From the NCBI RefSeq assembly GCF_020010905.1, contig NZ_JAGJBY010000001.1, forward strand, positions 4,546,001 through 4,610,000: 64,000 nt of DNA, written 5' to 3'. The notes below the pieces were generated by a model, which saw nothing but the letters and a program-made list of their open reading frames with translations, did not search any database and had not been told where the DNA came from. A program made the translations under genes and the position numbers. Below are positions 16,442 to 24,325 of the stretch, one piece after another. Origin of the DNA: Streptomyces acidiscabies. Its GTDB lineage: Bacteria; Actinomycetota; Actinomycetes; Streptomycetales; Streptomycetaceae. The number at the start of each line of letters is the position of its first letter. The stretch's first letter is position 1.

Positions 16442-17524
16442 ATGCGCAAGACCACCCTCCGCCGCGCCTGCGTCACCCTCGCCGCCGTCTCCTCCCTCGC
16501 CCTCACCGCCACCGCGTGCGGCGGCACCACGAAGGAAGACGTCAAGACCGAGAACAGCGGAGCCGCCAGCACCGGCGGCAAGGCCGACCCGAACGCCGCG
16601 ACCAAGAAGGGGCTGACCGTCGGCTTCCTGCCGAAGCAGGTCAACAACCCCTACTTCACCTCCGCCGACAAGGGCGGCGAGACCGCGCTGAAGGAACTCG
16701 GCTCCAGCTACAAGGAAGTCGGCCCGTCCAGCGCCACCGACACCTCCGGCCAGGTGAGTTACGTCAACACGCTCACCCAGCAGCAGGTCGACGCGATCGC
16801 CGTCTCCGCGCAGGACCCGGGCGCGCTGTGCCCGGCGCTGAAGACCGCCATGGGCAACGGCATCAAGGTCGTCACCTACGACTCGGACACCAACCCCGAG
16901 TGCCGCAACGCGTTCATCTCGCAGGCCAGCGGCGAGGACCTCGGCCGCACCGAGGTGCAGCTCCTCGCCGAACAGATCGGCTACAAGGGCGAGATCGCGA
17001 TCCTGTCGGCCGCGCAGACCGCGACCAACCAGAACGCGTGGATCGACTTCATGAAGCAGGAGTTGAAGGACCCGAAGTACAAGGACATCAAGCTCGTCAA
17101 GATCGCCTACGGCAACGACGACGCGCAGCAGTCCTTCCAGCAGACCCAGGGCCTCCTCCAGGAGTACCCGAACCTGAAGGGGATCATCTCCCCGACCACC
17201 GTCGGCATCAAGGCCGCCGCCCAGTACCTCTCCGGCTCCAAGTACAAGGGCAAGGTCAAGCTCACCGGCCTCGGTACGCCGAACGACATGCGCAACTACG
17301 TCAAGAACGGCACCGTCGAGGCGTTCGAGCTGTGGGACCCGGCGAAGCTCGGTGACCTCGCGGCGCGTACGGCCGTCGCGCTGTCCTCGGGGCAGATCAC
17401 CGGCAAGGAGGGCGAGACCTTCAAGGCGGGGGCGACGACGTACACGATCGGCGCGAACGGCGTGATCACGCTGGGTAAGCCGACCGTGTTCGACGCGAAG
17501 AACATCGACCAGTTCAACTTCTGA
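16442..17524 (+). CDS. rhaS: Rhamnose-binding lipoprotein of the ABC importer
   Basis: 360 residues. The N-terminus MRKTTLRRACVTLAAVSSL leads to a lipobox with the lipidated cysteine at position 26 (TATAC-GGTT), so the protein is anchored outside the membrane. The body is a periplasmic-binding fold type I domain: GLTVGFLPKQVNNPYFT, DAIAVSAQDPGAL, VVTYDSDTNPECRNAFIS and GIISPTTVGIKAAAQYL match RhaS-like rhamnose-binding proteins. It follows the permease by 27 bp and supplies substrate specificity. Confidence 0.92.
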   Translation: MRKTTLRRACVTLAAVSSLALTATACGGTTKEDVKTENSGAASTGGKADPNAATKKGLTVGFLPKQVNNPYFTSADKGGETALKELGSSYKEVGPSSATDTSGQVSYVNTLTQQQVDAIAVSAQDPGALCPALKTAMGNGIKVVTYDSDTNPECRNAFISQASGEDLGRTEVQLLAEQIGYKGEIAILSAAQTATNQNAWIDFMKQELKDPKYKDIKLVKIAYGNDDAQQSFQQTQGLLQEYPNLKGIISPTTVGIKAAAQYLSGSKYKGKVKLTGLGTPNDMRNYVKNGTVEAFELWDPAKLGDLAARTAVALSSGQITGKEGETFKAGATTYTIGANGVITLGKPTVFDAKNIDQFNF

Positions 17525-17559
17525 TCGACCGTCAGTTCTCTAAAATTCAGGGGGCGTTG

Positions 17560-17880
17560 ATGCAGCGCGTCTGCTTTCTGCTGAAGGTCCGCGCGGACCG
17601 GCTCGACGAGTACCGCGAGCGCCACGCCGAGGTGTGGCCGGAGATGCTGGACGCGCTCAGCGCCACCGGCTGGCGCAACTACTCGCTGTTCCTGCGCGAA
17701 GACGGGCTCCTGGTCGGCTACTTGGAGACCGACGACTTCGCCGCCGCGCAGGCCGGCATGGAGGCCACCGACGTCAACGCCCGCTGGCAGGCCGAGATGG
17801 CGCCGTTCTTCGAGTCGCTGGACGGCGCCCGGCCGGACGAGGCCATGAAACCGCTCACCGAGGTCTTCCACCTCGCGTGA
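17560..17880 (+). CDS. rhaM: L-rhamnose mutarotase
   Basis: 106 residues of the RhaM/YiiL family (dimeric alpha/beta barrel). MQRVCFLLKVR opens the protein, and YRERHAEVWPEM places the catalytic His at position 22, as in E. coli RhaM; later YSLFLREDGLLVGYLE and the final MKPLTEVFHL also match. It interconverts alpha and beta anomers so the isomerase gets its preferred form. A TTG codon sits directly before the chosen ATG (17560); the CAGGGGG site supports the ATG. Same operon as the importer. Confidence 0.94.
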   Translation: MQRVCFLLKVRADRLDEYRERHAEVWPEMLDALSATGWRNYSLFLREDGLLVGYLETDDFAAAQAGMEATDVNARWQAEMAPFFESLDGARPDEAMKPLTEVFHLA

Positions 17881-17895
17881 CCCTGTAGGAGCCGC

Positions 17896-19317
17896 ATGAA
17901 AAGACGTACCGTCCTCACGACAGCGATACTTGCCGCCGTGAGCACGCCAGGCATAGCGGGCACAGCGCGAGCGGCCGACCCCGGTCCCTCCGTCAGCCTC
18001 CGCCAGAACACCCAACTCGACGCCCAGGCCGTCTTCTTCGTCTCCTACGACGGCCTGGTCAACAACAACTCGTTCCAGAAGAACGGCCTGTTGACCTACA
18101 AGGGCTACCAGTACGCCGTCTGGTACACGGCCGCCCGCAACGCGGTCGTCGCCCGCCGCGCCCTGAACGCCTCGGCCTGGTCCACGGTCACCCTCTCCCA
18201 CCAGCTCAAGGCGAGCGACTCCCACAACGTCATCTCCATGGGCGTCTCCAAGGTGGACGGCCGCCTCCACCTCAACATGGACTCCCACAGCGACGGCTTC
18301 TTCTACGTCAAGTCGGTCGCCGGGCTGATGGACAACCCCGGTACCACGGCGTGGACGTCGGCCGCGTTCGGCGCCGTACAGACCACCCTGGACGGACTGG
18401 CACCGACGACCCAGTTCACCTACCCCCAGTTCATCGCCACGCCCGAAGGCAAGTTGCAGCTCAGCTACCGGGTCGCGATCTCCGGCAACGGCCGCAACGC
18501 CCTTGCGGAGTACGACAGTTCGAGCTGGACGGCGCTCGGGGAGTGGTCCAGCTCGACGGGGACGTACACGAGCGAGCACGGCTCCTCGACGGCCCGCAAC
18601 ATGTACCTCCACGGCATCGACTACGACAAGAACGGCCGCCTGCACTCCTTCTTCACCTGGCGGGAGCAGAACGGCGCGGTCATGTGCTCCTCGGGCGGCA
18701 TCACCAACCACGACACCGGCTACGTCTACTCCGACGACCGGGGCCGCACCTGGCGCAACGACGCGGGCACCGTCGTCGGCACCACCGGCGGCTCCGACAA
18801 GGTCGCCGTCACCGACAGCGGGCTCGTGGTGGACGCGCTCAACCCCGACCACTCCCTGATGAACCAGGAGAGCCAGACCACCGACGCGTCCGGCCTGCCG
18901 CACGCGATCATCTCCTACGTCCCCGGCCGCTTCGGCCAGTGCACGACGAACTACGTCACCGACCGCACCGCCAACGGACGCGCCTTCCACCTGCGCAAGA
19001 ACAGCTCCGGCGCTTGGCAGAAGACCGAGATCCCGGTCCCGCTGAACTCCAGCCAGCGCACCAAGCTGCTCCTGGACAAGTACGGCAACGCCTACGCGAT
19101 CTTCCCCTTCGGCCGGATCGCCGCCGCCTCCAAGGCGTCCGGCTACACCGACTGGACGGTCCTCTACGACGGCTCCGGACTCAACGCCTTCGGCGAGGTC
19201 GTCATCGACGAGTCGAGGGTCGCCGCCGACAACGTCCTGTCCTTCATGTACCAGGAGAAGTCCAGCGGTACGACGCCGTCGGCGCTGCACGTCGTCGACT
19301 TCGCGCTGCCCGCCTGA
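17896..19317 (+). CDS. Secreted BNR_4-family protein, probable rhamnose-releasing glycosidase or lyase
   Basis: 473 residues. MKRRTVLTTA plus an alanine-rich segment ending TARA-ADPG looks like an export signal, possibly Tat. The body belongs to the BNR repeat (BNR_4) beta-propeller group: FVSYDGLVNNNSFQKNGLLTYKGYQYAVWY, DSHNVISMGVSKVDGRLHLNMDSHSD, FTYPQFI, HGIDYDKNGRLHSFFTWRE, VVDALNPDHSLMNQES and HAIISYVPGRFGQCTTNY. From memory, this fold includes GH145 L-rhamnosidases and the PL42 rhamnose-glucuronate lyases that free rhamnose from gum-arabic-type glycans. Position 15 bp after rhaM and before the LacI gene fits that role. Substrate is inferred from context, not shown. Confidence 0.75.
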   Translation: MKRRTVLTTAILAAVSTPGIAGTARAADPGPSVSLRQNTQLDAQAVFFVSYDGLVNNNSFQKNGLLTYKGYQYAVWYTAARNAVVARRALNASAWSTVTLSHQLKASDSHNVISMGVSKVDGRLHLNMDSHSDGFFYVKSVAGLMDNPGTTAWTSAAFGAVQTTLDGLAPTTQFTYPQFIATPEGKLQLSYRVAISGNGRNALAEYDSSSWTALGEWSSSTGTYTSEHGSSTARNMYLHGIDYDKNGRLHSFFTWREQNGAVMCSSGGITNHDTGYVYSDDRGRTWRNDAGTVVGTTGGSDKVAVTDSGLVVDALNPDHSLMNQESQTTDASGLPHAIISYVPGRFGQCTTNYVTDRTANGRAFHLRKNSSGAWQKTEIPVPLNSSQRTKLLLDKYGNAYAIFPFGRIAAASKASGYTDWTVLYDGSGLNAFGEVVIDESRVAADNVLSFMYQEKSSGTTPSALHVVDFALPA

Positions 19318-19324
19318 TCCGTCA

Positions 19325-19370
19325 GGGGTACGGCCGGGACGGTACTGTGAAGTTCCGCCCGCCGTACCCC
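19325..19370 (+). promoter_or_regulatory. Inverted repeat between the BNR_4 gene and rhaR
   Basis: GGGGTACGGC (19325-19334) and GCCGTACCCC (19361-19370) are perfect 10-bp arms with a 26-nt loop filling most of the 76-bp gap. It may terminate or attenuate the importer transcript before the regulator gene, or hold the regulator's own operator. The role is undecided. Confidence 0.5.
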
Positions 19371-19393
19371 GCTCACCTGGAGGTATCCGTCCG

Positions 19394-20419
19394 ATGGCTC
19401 AGTCGGTGGGGATCAAGGACGTGGCCCGCGCCGCCGGAGTCTCCGTCGGCACGGTCTCCAACGTCATCAACCGTCCGGACACGGTCGCGACCGAGACCCG
19501 GGCCCGGGTGCTGTCCGCGATCGACCGTCTCGGGTACGTCCGCAGCGAGTCGGCGCGCCAGCTGCGCGCCGGGCACAGCCGGATCATGGGGCTGCTCGTC
19601 CTCGACATGGGCAACCCCTTCTTCGTCGACGTCGCCCGGGGAGCCGAGCGCGCCGCGCGGAACGCCGGGCTCGGCGTGATGGTCTGCAACAGCGCCGAGA
19701 GCGTCTCCGAAGAGGCCGACTACCTCTCCCTCTTCGCCGAACAGCGGGTGCGGGGCGTCCTGTTCACCCCCGCCGACGCGACGGGGCGGAACATAGAGTC
19801 GTTCCGCCGCCACGGCATCCCCTTCGTCCTCGTCGACCGCGTCTCGGACGGTACGACCGAGTGCTCGGTCTCCGTCGACGACGTCGCCGGCGGCGCGCTC
19901 GCTGTACGCCACCTCATCGACGCGGGCCACCGCTCCATCGCGTACGTCAGCGGCCCGCCCGGCTTCAACCAGGTCCGCGACCGCCGTACGGGCGCGCTCC
20001 AGGCGCTGGCCGAGGCGGGGCTCGGCCCCGAACGCCTCCGTGAGCTGCCGACCGAGCGCCTCGACGTTGCCGCCGGGCGCGACGCGGGGGCGCGGCTGCT
20101 GGGCCTCGCGGACCGGCCGACGGCGGTGTTCTGCGCGAACGATCTGCTGGCGCTGGGTGTCCTCCAGGCCATGTACGCGGCCGGCGTCAACGTCCCCGAC
20201 GACCTCGCGATCGTCGGCTACGACGACATCGAGTTCGCGGCGGCGGCTGCGGTACCGCTGACGTCCGTCCGCCAACCGGCGGTGACGATGGGGGCGTTGG
20301 CGGCGGAACTGCTCCTGGAGGAGACGGACGAGGAGACGCCGAAGCGGGCGCACGAGCACCGGAGGGTGGTGCTCCAGCCGGAGCTGGTGGTGCGGAGGTC
20401 GAGTCTGTCGGCTCGGTGA
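19394..20419 (+). CDS. rhaR: LacI-family transcriptional regulator of the rhamnose genes
   Basis: 341 residues. The N-terminal helix-turn-helix GIKDVARAAGVSVGTVSNVINRP (residues 6-28) and hinge YVRSESARQLRAGHSR are standard LacI, followed by a periplasmic-binding-like sensor domain with AYVSGPPGFNQVRDRRTG, AVFCANDLLALGVL and AIVGYDDIEFA. It lies at the end of the rhamnose cluster, and LacI-type palindromes flank both divergent rhamnose units, so it is the obvious repressor, relieved by rhamnose or an intermediate. The name is by analogy; the AraC-type RhaR of E. coli is unrelated. Confidence 0.88.
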   Translation: MAQSVGIKDVARAAGVSVGTVSNVINRPDTVATETRARVLSAIDRLGYVRSESARQLRAGHSRIMGLLVLDMGNPFFVDVARGAERAARNAGLGVMVCNSAESVSEEADYLSLFAEQRVRGVLFTPADATGRNIESFRRHGIPFVLVDRVSDGTTECSVSVDDVAGGALAVRHLIDAGHRSIAYVSGPPGFNQVRDRRTGALQALAEAGLGPERLRELPTERLDVAAGRDAGARLLGLADRPTAVFCANDLLALGVLQAMYAAGVNVPDDLAIVGYDDIEFAAAAAVPLTSVRQPAVTMGALAAELLLEETDEETPKRAHEHRRVVLQPELVVRRSSLSAR

Positions 20420-20459
20420 GTGATCATGGGGGCTGTCCGCCTTCACCCCGGGAGCAACC

Positions 20460-21746
20460 GTGACCGACACGCACTACCGCCAGCCCGGCGTCGTCCTCAC
20501 CGACCACCGCTTCACCGTGCCGCTGGACCACGCCGACCCCTCCGGGGAGACCATCTCCCTGTACGCCCGTGAGGTCGTCGCCAGTGAGAAGGCCGGGCAG
20601 GAGCTGCCGTCGCTGCTGTACCTCCAGGGCGGGCCGGGGTTCGGCGCGGAGCGCAGCGTCGGGCGGCCCGGCTGGCTGGCGAGGGCGCTGCGGGAGTACC
20701 GGGTGCTGATGCTGGACCAGCGGGGCACCGGACACTCGACACCGGCGACCCGGCAGACACTCCCGCTGCGCGGCGGACCCGGCGAACAGGCCGCGTACCT
20801 CACCCACTTCCGCGCCGACTCCATCGTCCGCGACTGCGAACTGATCCGCCGCGAACTGACCGGCGACGCTCCTTGGACGGTCCTCGGCCAGAGCTACGGC
20901 GGCTTCTGCACGGTCACGTACCTGTCGTTCGCCCCCGAGGGCCTCGCCGCCGCCGTCATCACCGGCGGCCTCCCCTCCCTGGACGCCCACGCGGACGACG
21001 TGTACCGCGCGGCCTACCCCCGCATGGAACGCAAGGCCGCCGCGCACTACGCCCGCTACCCGCAGGACGCGGAGCGAGCCCGCCGTATCGCCGCATATCT
21101 GGCGGACAACCCGCTGACCCTGCCGAACGGCGGCCTCCTCACGGTCGACGGCTTCCGCACCCTGGGCATCCTCCTGGGCGGCAGCGAAGGCAGCCACCGC
21201 CTCCACCACCTCCTGGAACACGCGTTCGTCCCGACACTCGCGGGACGAACCCTCTCCGACGAGTTCCAGGAAAACCTCCAGGACCACCTGTCGTACGCGA
21301 AGAACCCGCTCTACGCGCTGGTCCACGAGTCGATCTACGGCCAGGACGACCGCCCGACGGCATGGTCGGCGGACAGAATCCGAGCCGAATTCCCGCAGTT
21401 CACCGGAACGGACCCGTTCCTGTTCACGGGCGAGACGATCCACCCATGGATGTTCGACACGGACCCGTCCCTACGACCGCTGAAGGAAACGGCGAATCTT
21501 TTGGCGACCCGCACGGACTGGACCCCGCTGTACGACAGGGAACGCCTGGCGAGGAACGAGGTCCCGGTGGCAGCGGCGATCTACCACGACGACTTGTACG
21601 TCCACACAGCGCACTCCTTGGAGACAGCAAGGTCGATCAAGGGTTTGCGGACATGGGTGACGGACGAGTTCGAACACGACGGTGTGCGGGCAGGCGGCCC
21701 GAGGGTACTGGACCGACTTCTAGCGCTAACGCGGGACGAGGTGTGA
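20460..21746 (+). CDS. Alpha/beta hydrolase, S33 proline iminopeptidase-like
   Basis: 428 residues, longer than simple hydrolases and typical of S33 prolyl aminopeptidases with a cap domain. LLYLQGGPGFGAE is the HGGPG-like oxyanion segment and LMLDQRGTGHST follows. The nucleophile is Ser145 in GQSYGG; the acid is probably Asp377 or Asp378 (IYHDD) and the base His406 (FEHDG). There is no signal peptide, so it is cytoplasmic. It starts at a GTG 40 bp after rhaR. It has no evident link to rhamnose and is followed directly by a dispersed repeat. Confidence 0.88.
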   Translation: MTDTHYRQPGVVLTDHRFTVPLDHADPSGETISLYAREVVASEKAGQELPSLLYLQGGPGFGAERSVGRPGWLARALREYRVLMLDQRGTGHSTPATRQTLPLRGGPGEQAAYLTHFRADSIVRDCELIRRELTGDAPWTVLGQSYGGFCTVTYLSFAPEGLAAAVITGGLPSLDAHADDVYRAAYPRMERKAAAHYARYPQDAERARRIAAYLADNPLTLPNGGLLTVDGFRTLGILLGGSEGSHRLHHLLEHAFVPTLAGRTLSDEFQENLQDHLSYAKNPLYALVHESIYGQDDRPTAWSADRIRAEFPQFTGTDPFLFTGETIHPWMFDTDPSLRPLKETANLLATRTDWTPLYDRERLARNEVPVAAAIYHDDLYVHTAHSLETARSIKGLRTWVTDEFEHDGVRAGGPRVLDRLLALTRDEV

Positions 21747-21823
21747 TCTTTTAGGGGCGCGGGGCTGTATTAATTTGCGGCTACCGCCGCGTGAGCGCGA
21801 ACAACCACATCGGACCCGCAGCC
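21747..21823 (+). repeat. Dispersed intergenic repeat, copy B
   Basis: Begins CTTTTAGGGGCGCGGGGCTGT immediately after the hydrolase stop and includes the mini-hairpin GCGGCTACCGCCGC, then GTGAGCGCGAACAACCACAT. Copy C (60770) has the same order of elements. It fills nearly the whole gap before the PIG-L gene. Confidence 0.75.
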
Positions 21824-21834
21824 GGAGAACAAAC

Positions 21835-22557
21835 ATGACCACCCCCTTGCAACCCATGCCCGACAACTGGCAGAAGGCGCTAGCCGTCGTGGCCCACCCC
21901 GACGACCTCGAATACGGCTGCTCAGCCGCAGTCGCCGCCTGGACGGACGCCGGCAAAGAGGTCACCTACCTCCTAGCCACCCGAGGCGAAGCCGGCATCG
22001 ACACCCTGTCCCCAGCCGAGTGCGCCCCCCTCCGCGAACGGGAACAACGCGCGAGCGCGGCAGAAGTAGGCGTCACCACCGTGGAGTTCCTGAACCACGA
22101 AGACGGCGTGATCGAATACGGCCCACTCCTCAGGCGGGACATCGCCGCGGCCATCAGAACCCACCGCCCCGACCTGGTGATCACCCTCAACTACCGCGAC
22201 ACGTGGGGGGACATCGCCTGGAACACCCCCGACCACGTGGCCGTGGGCAGAGCAACGCTCGACGCCGCGGCGGACGCGGGCAACCGCTGGATCTTCCCGG
22301 ACCTGGACCTGGAACCCTGGAACGGCGTCCGCTGGGTCGCGGTGGCGGGCTCGTCGACGCCGACGCACGCGATGGACGCGACGACGGGCCTGGACCGGGC
22401 GGTCGCGTCGCTGGTGGCACACCGTACGTACATAGAGGCACTGACGGACGAGGACCCGGAGACGTACGCGCGGACGTTCCTGACGGACGTGGCCAAGTCG
22501 GTCGGCGAACGCTTCGGCGGTCGCCCGGCGGTGGCGTTCGAACTCTTCGCACGATGA
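21835..22557 (+). CDS. PIG-L family deacetylase
   Basis: 240 residues of the LmbE/PIG-L zinc deacetylase fold. AVVAHPDDLEYGC (residues 15-27) holds the metal-binding His and Asp residues, and DTWGDIAWNTPDHVAVGRA holds the third ligand. Relatives remove acetyl groups from sugars or glycoconjugates (MshB, Mca, GlcNAc-PI deacetylases). The ATG at 21835 follows GGAGAA and lies just past the dispersed repeat. The stop is 20 bp before the chosen start of the sigma-factor gene, so the two are likely co-transcribed. Substrate unknown. Confidence 0.88.
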   Translation: MTTPLQPMPDNWQKALAVVAHPDDLEYGCSAAVAAWTDAGKEVTYLLATRGEAGIDTLSPAECAPLREREQRASAAEVGVTTVEFLNHEDGVIEYGPLLRRDIAAAIRTHRPDLVITLNYRDTWGDIAWNTPDHVAVGRATLDAAADAGNRWIFPDLDLEPWNGVRWVAVAGSSTPTHAMDATTGLDRAVASLVAHRTYIEALTDEDPETYARTFLTDVAKSVGERFGGRPAVAFELFAR

Positions 22558-22577
22558 CGGAAGGTACGGGGGAAGAC

Positions 22578-23468
22578 ATGCCCGACACGCTCGCGGCCCG
22601 CTTCGAGGAGCAGCGGTCCCACCTCAGGTCGGTCGCCTACCGGATGCTCGGCTCGCTGAGCGAGGCGGAGGACGCGGTCCAGGAGACCTGGCTGAGACTG
22701 TCCCGCCAGGACCCGGCGGAGATCCGCAGCCTGCCGGCCTGGCTGACCACGGTGACGGGCCGCATCTGCCTGGACCTGCTGAACGCGAGGACGTCCCGCA
22801 GGGAGCAGCCGATCGACGAGACGTTCGTCCCGGACCCGGTGATCACGCCCCTGACCAGGGAGGACCCCGAGGCGGAGGCCGTGCACGCGGACTCGGTCGG
22901 CCTGGCGATGCTGATCGTCCTGGACACCCTGGACCCGGCGGAGCGCCTCGCGTTCGTGCTGCACGACATGTTCGCGGTGCCCTTCGACGACATCGCGGAG
23001 ATCGTGGAACGCCCCCCGGCGACTACTCGCCAGCTTGCGAGCCGGGCGCGTCGCAAGGTGCAGGGCGCCACCCCGTCCGCGCCGCCGGACCAGGCGCGTC
23101 AACACCGGGTCGTGGAAGCGTTCTTGACGGCCGCTCGGATCGGTGACTTCGACGCCCTGCTCGCCGTCCTGGACCCGGACGTCGTCCTGCGCGCCGACTC
23201 CGGCGCCCTGGTGGCTGGCCGGGCCGCGTCGAAGCTGGTCCGGGGTGCCGTGCGGGTCGCCGAACAGGCGCTGCTGTTCCGCGAGTTCGCCCCGTTCGGG
23301 CGGTTCGCTCTGGTCGGCGGCGAGGTCGGGATCGTCAACGTGGTGGAGGGGACGGCCCGTTCGGTCATGGGCGTCACGGTCGTGGACGACCGGATCGTGG
23401 CCCTGCACATCCTGGCCGACCCGGAGCGCGTCGCGCGGCTCGACCTGCCGGAGGGGATCGTCGGGTAA
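22578..23468 (+). CDS. ECF sigma factor, ECF41/SigJ-like, with SnoaL-like C-terminus
   Basis: 296 residues. Region 2 (FEEQRSHLRSVAYRMLGSLSEAEDAVQETWLRLSR) and region 4 (PAERLAFVLHDMFAVPFDDIAEIV) are standard sigma-70. The remaining ~110 residues form a SnoaL/NTF2-like domain (VVEAFLTAARIGDFDALLAVLDPDVVLRADSG) as in group ECF41, where this extension replaces a separate anti-sigma factor. Two ATGs are possible: 22554 overlaps the previous stop as ATGA, but 22578 has GGGGGAAG at the right distance and gives the family's usual MPDTLAARFEEQ start. Confidence 0.92.
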   Translation: MPDTLAARFEEQRSHLRSVAYRMLGSLSEAEDAVQETWLRLSRQDPAEIRSLPAWLTTVTGRICLDLLNARTSRREQPIDETFVPDPVITPLTREDPEAEAVHADSVGLAMLIVLDTLDPAERLAFVLHDMFAVPFDDIAEIVERPPATTRQLASRARRKVQGATPSAPPDQARQHRVVEAFLTAARIGDFDALLAVLDPDVVLRADSGALVAGRAASKLVRGAVRVAEQALLFREFAPFGRFALVGGEVGIVNVVEGTARSVMGVTVVDDRIVALHILADPERVARLDLPEGIVG

Positions 23469-23509
23469 CGGGTTCGCGGGAAAAGTGCGCAGGTCAGTAG
23501 GGTGGCGGG

Positions 23510-24325
23510 ATGGAAGAGACGAAGCCCGCGCCCACTGACCTGCGCGGCGACTGCGGTAGCTGTTTCGGGCTGTGCTGTGTGGCGCTGCCCTTCACGCGTT
23601 CGGCGGACTTCGCCTTCGACAAGCCCGCCGGCACGCCCTGCCGCAACCTCCTCGCGGACCACACCTGCGGCATCCACGACCAGCTGAGGCAGCGGGGCTT
23701 CAACGGCTGCACGGTGTACGACTGCCTCGGCGCCGGCCAGAAGGTCTCCCAGGTCGTCTTCGAGGGCCGCGACGCGGGCCGCCGTATGCATGAAGTCTTC
23801 CCGGTGGTACGGCAGTTGCACGAACTCCTGGTGTACCTCACGGAAGCGCTCGCGCTGCCCGCCGCGCGTCCCGTGCATGCCGGGCTGCGCGAGGCGCTGT
23901 CGCGTACGGACGCGCTGACGCGGGGGACGCCGGACGAGTTGCTCGCGCTGGATGTCGCCGCTCATCGGCAGTCTGTGGCTCAACTGCTGTCCGAGGCCAG
24001 TGAGTTGGCGCGGGCCGGGGTGCCGGTGTCGGGGAAGAAGAAGCGGCGGCGGGGGGCGGATTTGATGGGGGCGCGGTTGAGGGGGGCGGATCTGCGGGGG
24101 GCCGACCTCAGGGGGGCCTATTTGATTGCCGCTGATCTGACGGGGGCGGATCTGCGGGGTGCGGATCTGATCGGGGCGGATCTGCGGGATGCGGACCTCA
24201 GTGACGCGGATCTGAGCGGCGCGCTGTTTCTGCTTCAGCCGCAGGTCGATGCGGCGCGGGGGAGTGCGGGGACGCGGTTGCCGGGGTCAGTCGGTAGGCC
24301 GGTGCACTGGGCAGCCGGGGGCTGA
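23510..24325 (+). CDS. YkgJ-like cysteine-rich domain fused to pentapeptide repeats
   Basis: 271 residues. The N-terminus has CGSCFGLCC (residues 15-23) plus further cysteines in PCRN, HTCG, NGCTVYDC, resembling the YkgJ-type metal-chelating domain. A helical middle and a basic linker GKKKRRR lead to pentapeptide repeats from about residue 183 to 226, written as A-D-L-x-G units (GADLRGADLRGAYLIAADL), which fold as a right-handed quadrilateral beta-helix. The last 40 residues are unstructured and overlap the convergent P450 gene by 39 bp. Function unknown; redox or metal sensing is only a guess. Confidence 0.82.
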   Translation: MEETKPAPTDLRGDCGSCFGLCCVALPFTRSADFAFDKPAGTPCRNLLADHTCGIHDQLRQRGFNGCTVYDCLGAGQKVSQVVFEGRDAGRRMHEVFPVVRQLHELLVYLTEALALPAARPVHAGLREALSRTDALTRGTPDELLALDVAAHRQSVAQLLSEASELARAGVPVSGKKKRRRGADLMGARLRGADLRGADLRGAYLIAADLTGADLRGADLIGADLRDADLSDADLSGALFLLQPQVDAARGSAGTRLPGSVGRPVHWAAGG

